Of a stretch of 64,000 nt of DNA, positions 63,534 to 64,000 are shown piece by piece. Both the position numbers and the translations under genes were made by a program. The notes under the pieces are model-generated. The model was not told where the DNA came from. It saw only the letters and a list, made by a program, of their open reading frames with translations, and did not search any database. Each line of letters opens with the position of its first letter. Position 1 is the stretch's first letter. The DNA comes from Marinobacterium sp. xm-d-530 (lineage in GTDB: Bacteria > Pseudomonadota > Gammaproteobacteria > Pseudomonadales > Balneatricaceae), in assembly GCF_013283365.1 (NCBI RefSeq), contig NZ_WBYM01000002.1, positions 248,001 through 312,000 of the forward strand, in the 5' to 3' direction.

Positions 63534-63772
63534 TCAGCAGTAATAACTGCTCATTTAGAGGCTTTCAAGCTGGTGATTTACCAAATAGGGCTTAAAAAAT
63601 GCCCTGCTTGTAGAACAGTAGACCCTCTGTGAAGTCTTTTAGTTCCGTGAATCTGTAACTTTTTTTGAAAAAATTTTAAATCTGTTTAAAAACAACAACT
63701 TATAAAATAGAAAAAATTACAGCCGCTCAACTAAGAACGGGCTGTGGATAATAGACCTATGCTGGTCAATTT
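63534..63772 (-). ncRNA. possible 3'-UTR or small RNA region between rraA and its terminator
   Basis: About 240 bp without an open frame, ending at a strong minus-strand terminator. On the minus strand it contains AT-rich promoter-like sequence (63660-63720), then several short hairpins including GCAGT / ACTGC (63537-63550). Either a long rraA 3' leader or a separate small RNA would explain it. No known RNA family is recognised. Confidence 0.3.
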
Positions 63773-64000
63773 TCAATCAATCGTTAACTCTTTTTCGCTA
63801 ACCAGCAGACCGTTGTTATCAGCGTAGAGATATTCACCCGGAATGAAATCAACACCGCCAAAACGAAGCGTGACATTTAATTCCCCCGCCCCTTTTTTCT
63901 CGGTCTTCAACGGGTGGCAGCCCAACGCTTGAACACCTAGGTCAAGATCACCAATGGCATTCACGTCACGGATACAGCCGTAGATAACAATACCCGACCA
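63773..64000 (-). CDS. rraA: regulator of RNase E activity RraA, C-terminal part (5' end outside window)
   Basis: The frame is open to the window edge, giving 75 residues of an expected 160 or so. Visible blocks are [39 protein letters not shown] and [23 protein letters not shown], the C-terminal core of the RraA fold (methyltransferase-like but without that activity). In E. coli RraA binds RNase E and slows mRNA decay; some family members instead act as 4-hydroxy-4-methyl-2-oxoglutarate aldolases, which the GCIRDV motif does not exclude. The start is on the missing side. Confidence 0.9.
   Translation of the reverse strand, partial: WSGIVIYGCIRDVNAIGDLDLGVQALGCHPLKTEKKGAGELNVTLRFGGVDFIPGEYLYADNNGLLVSEKELTID

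Overview
The window reads as a chromosomal segment of a marine-type gammaproteobacterium, most like the Oceanospirillales. This is inferred from gene content: a monomeric NADP isocitrate dehydrogenase, the sdhCDAB-sucAB-lpd-sucCD block divergent from gltA, the fabD-fabG-acpP-fabF-mltG-tmk-holB-pilZ-tatD order shared with Pseudomonas, yccA followed by tusDCBE, and bioMNY. No rRNA, tRNA, CRISPR array, prophage or classical insertion sequence was seen. Genus is not assignable by eye. I call 56 protein genes, one of them (rpmF) only 59 residues long. The first (pyk) and last (rraA) are cut by the window edges.

Layout. 1-0.8 kb: 3' end of pyk. 1.2-10.6 kb: an alpha-glucoside/sucrose island made of an ABC importer (ATPase, binding protein, two permeases), a cytoplasmic GH32 sucrase, a GH13 alpha-glucosidase and a LacI-family regulator, with a palindromic operator candidate at the promoter. 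10.6-13 kb: a membrane glycosyltransferase-like protein and a small porin. 13.5-19 kb: pgi, a long-chain acyl-CoA ligase, an alpha/beta hydrolase and a REP-associated tyrosine transposase (RAYT). 19-32.4 kb: the TCA block, with gltA divergent. 32.4-37.7 kb: a small unknown gene, prpE, bioMNY and panD. 37.9-49.3 kb: metH, icd, a DMT transporter, an M16C metalloprotease and a Bax-inhibitor-1 protein. 49.8-51.2 kb: tusDCBE. 51.2-62.8 kb: a dense cluster for fatty acid synthesis, DNA replication and cell envelope, from tatD back to a HAD phosphatase. 62.8-64 kb: a lytic transglycosylase and the 3' part of rraA.

How genes work together. Sucrose or related glucosides would enter through the porin and ABC importer, be split in the cytoplasm by GH32/GH13 enzymes, and feed Pgi, pyruvate kinase and the TCA enzymes encoded next door. 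PrpE supplies propionyl-CoA. BioMNY and PanD supply biotin and pantothenate precursors that fatty acid synthesis needs.

The most striking structure is not a gene. About 34 copies of a palindromic REP-like arm (core TGACAGGCTGAAGCCAGTCA) lie in the intergenic spaces between 0.8 and 49.5 kb, and I found none in the tightly packed 49.5-64 kb part. Many form head-to-head pairs of 81-83 bp with a 25-nt spacer. A RAYT gene sits between two such pairs, and its own last codons are part of a sequence that flanks other copies. At least three further palindromic families (ends GTTGGAGC, TAGGAGC and TCAGACC) nest with it, often touching the T-tract of intrinsic terminators. The sugar operon carries these repeats at nearly every gene junction.
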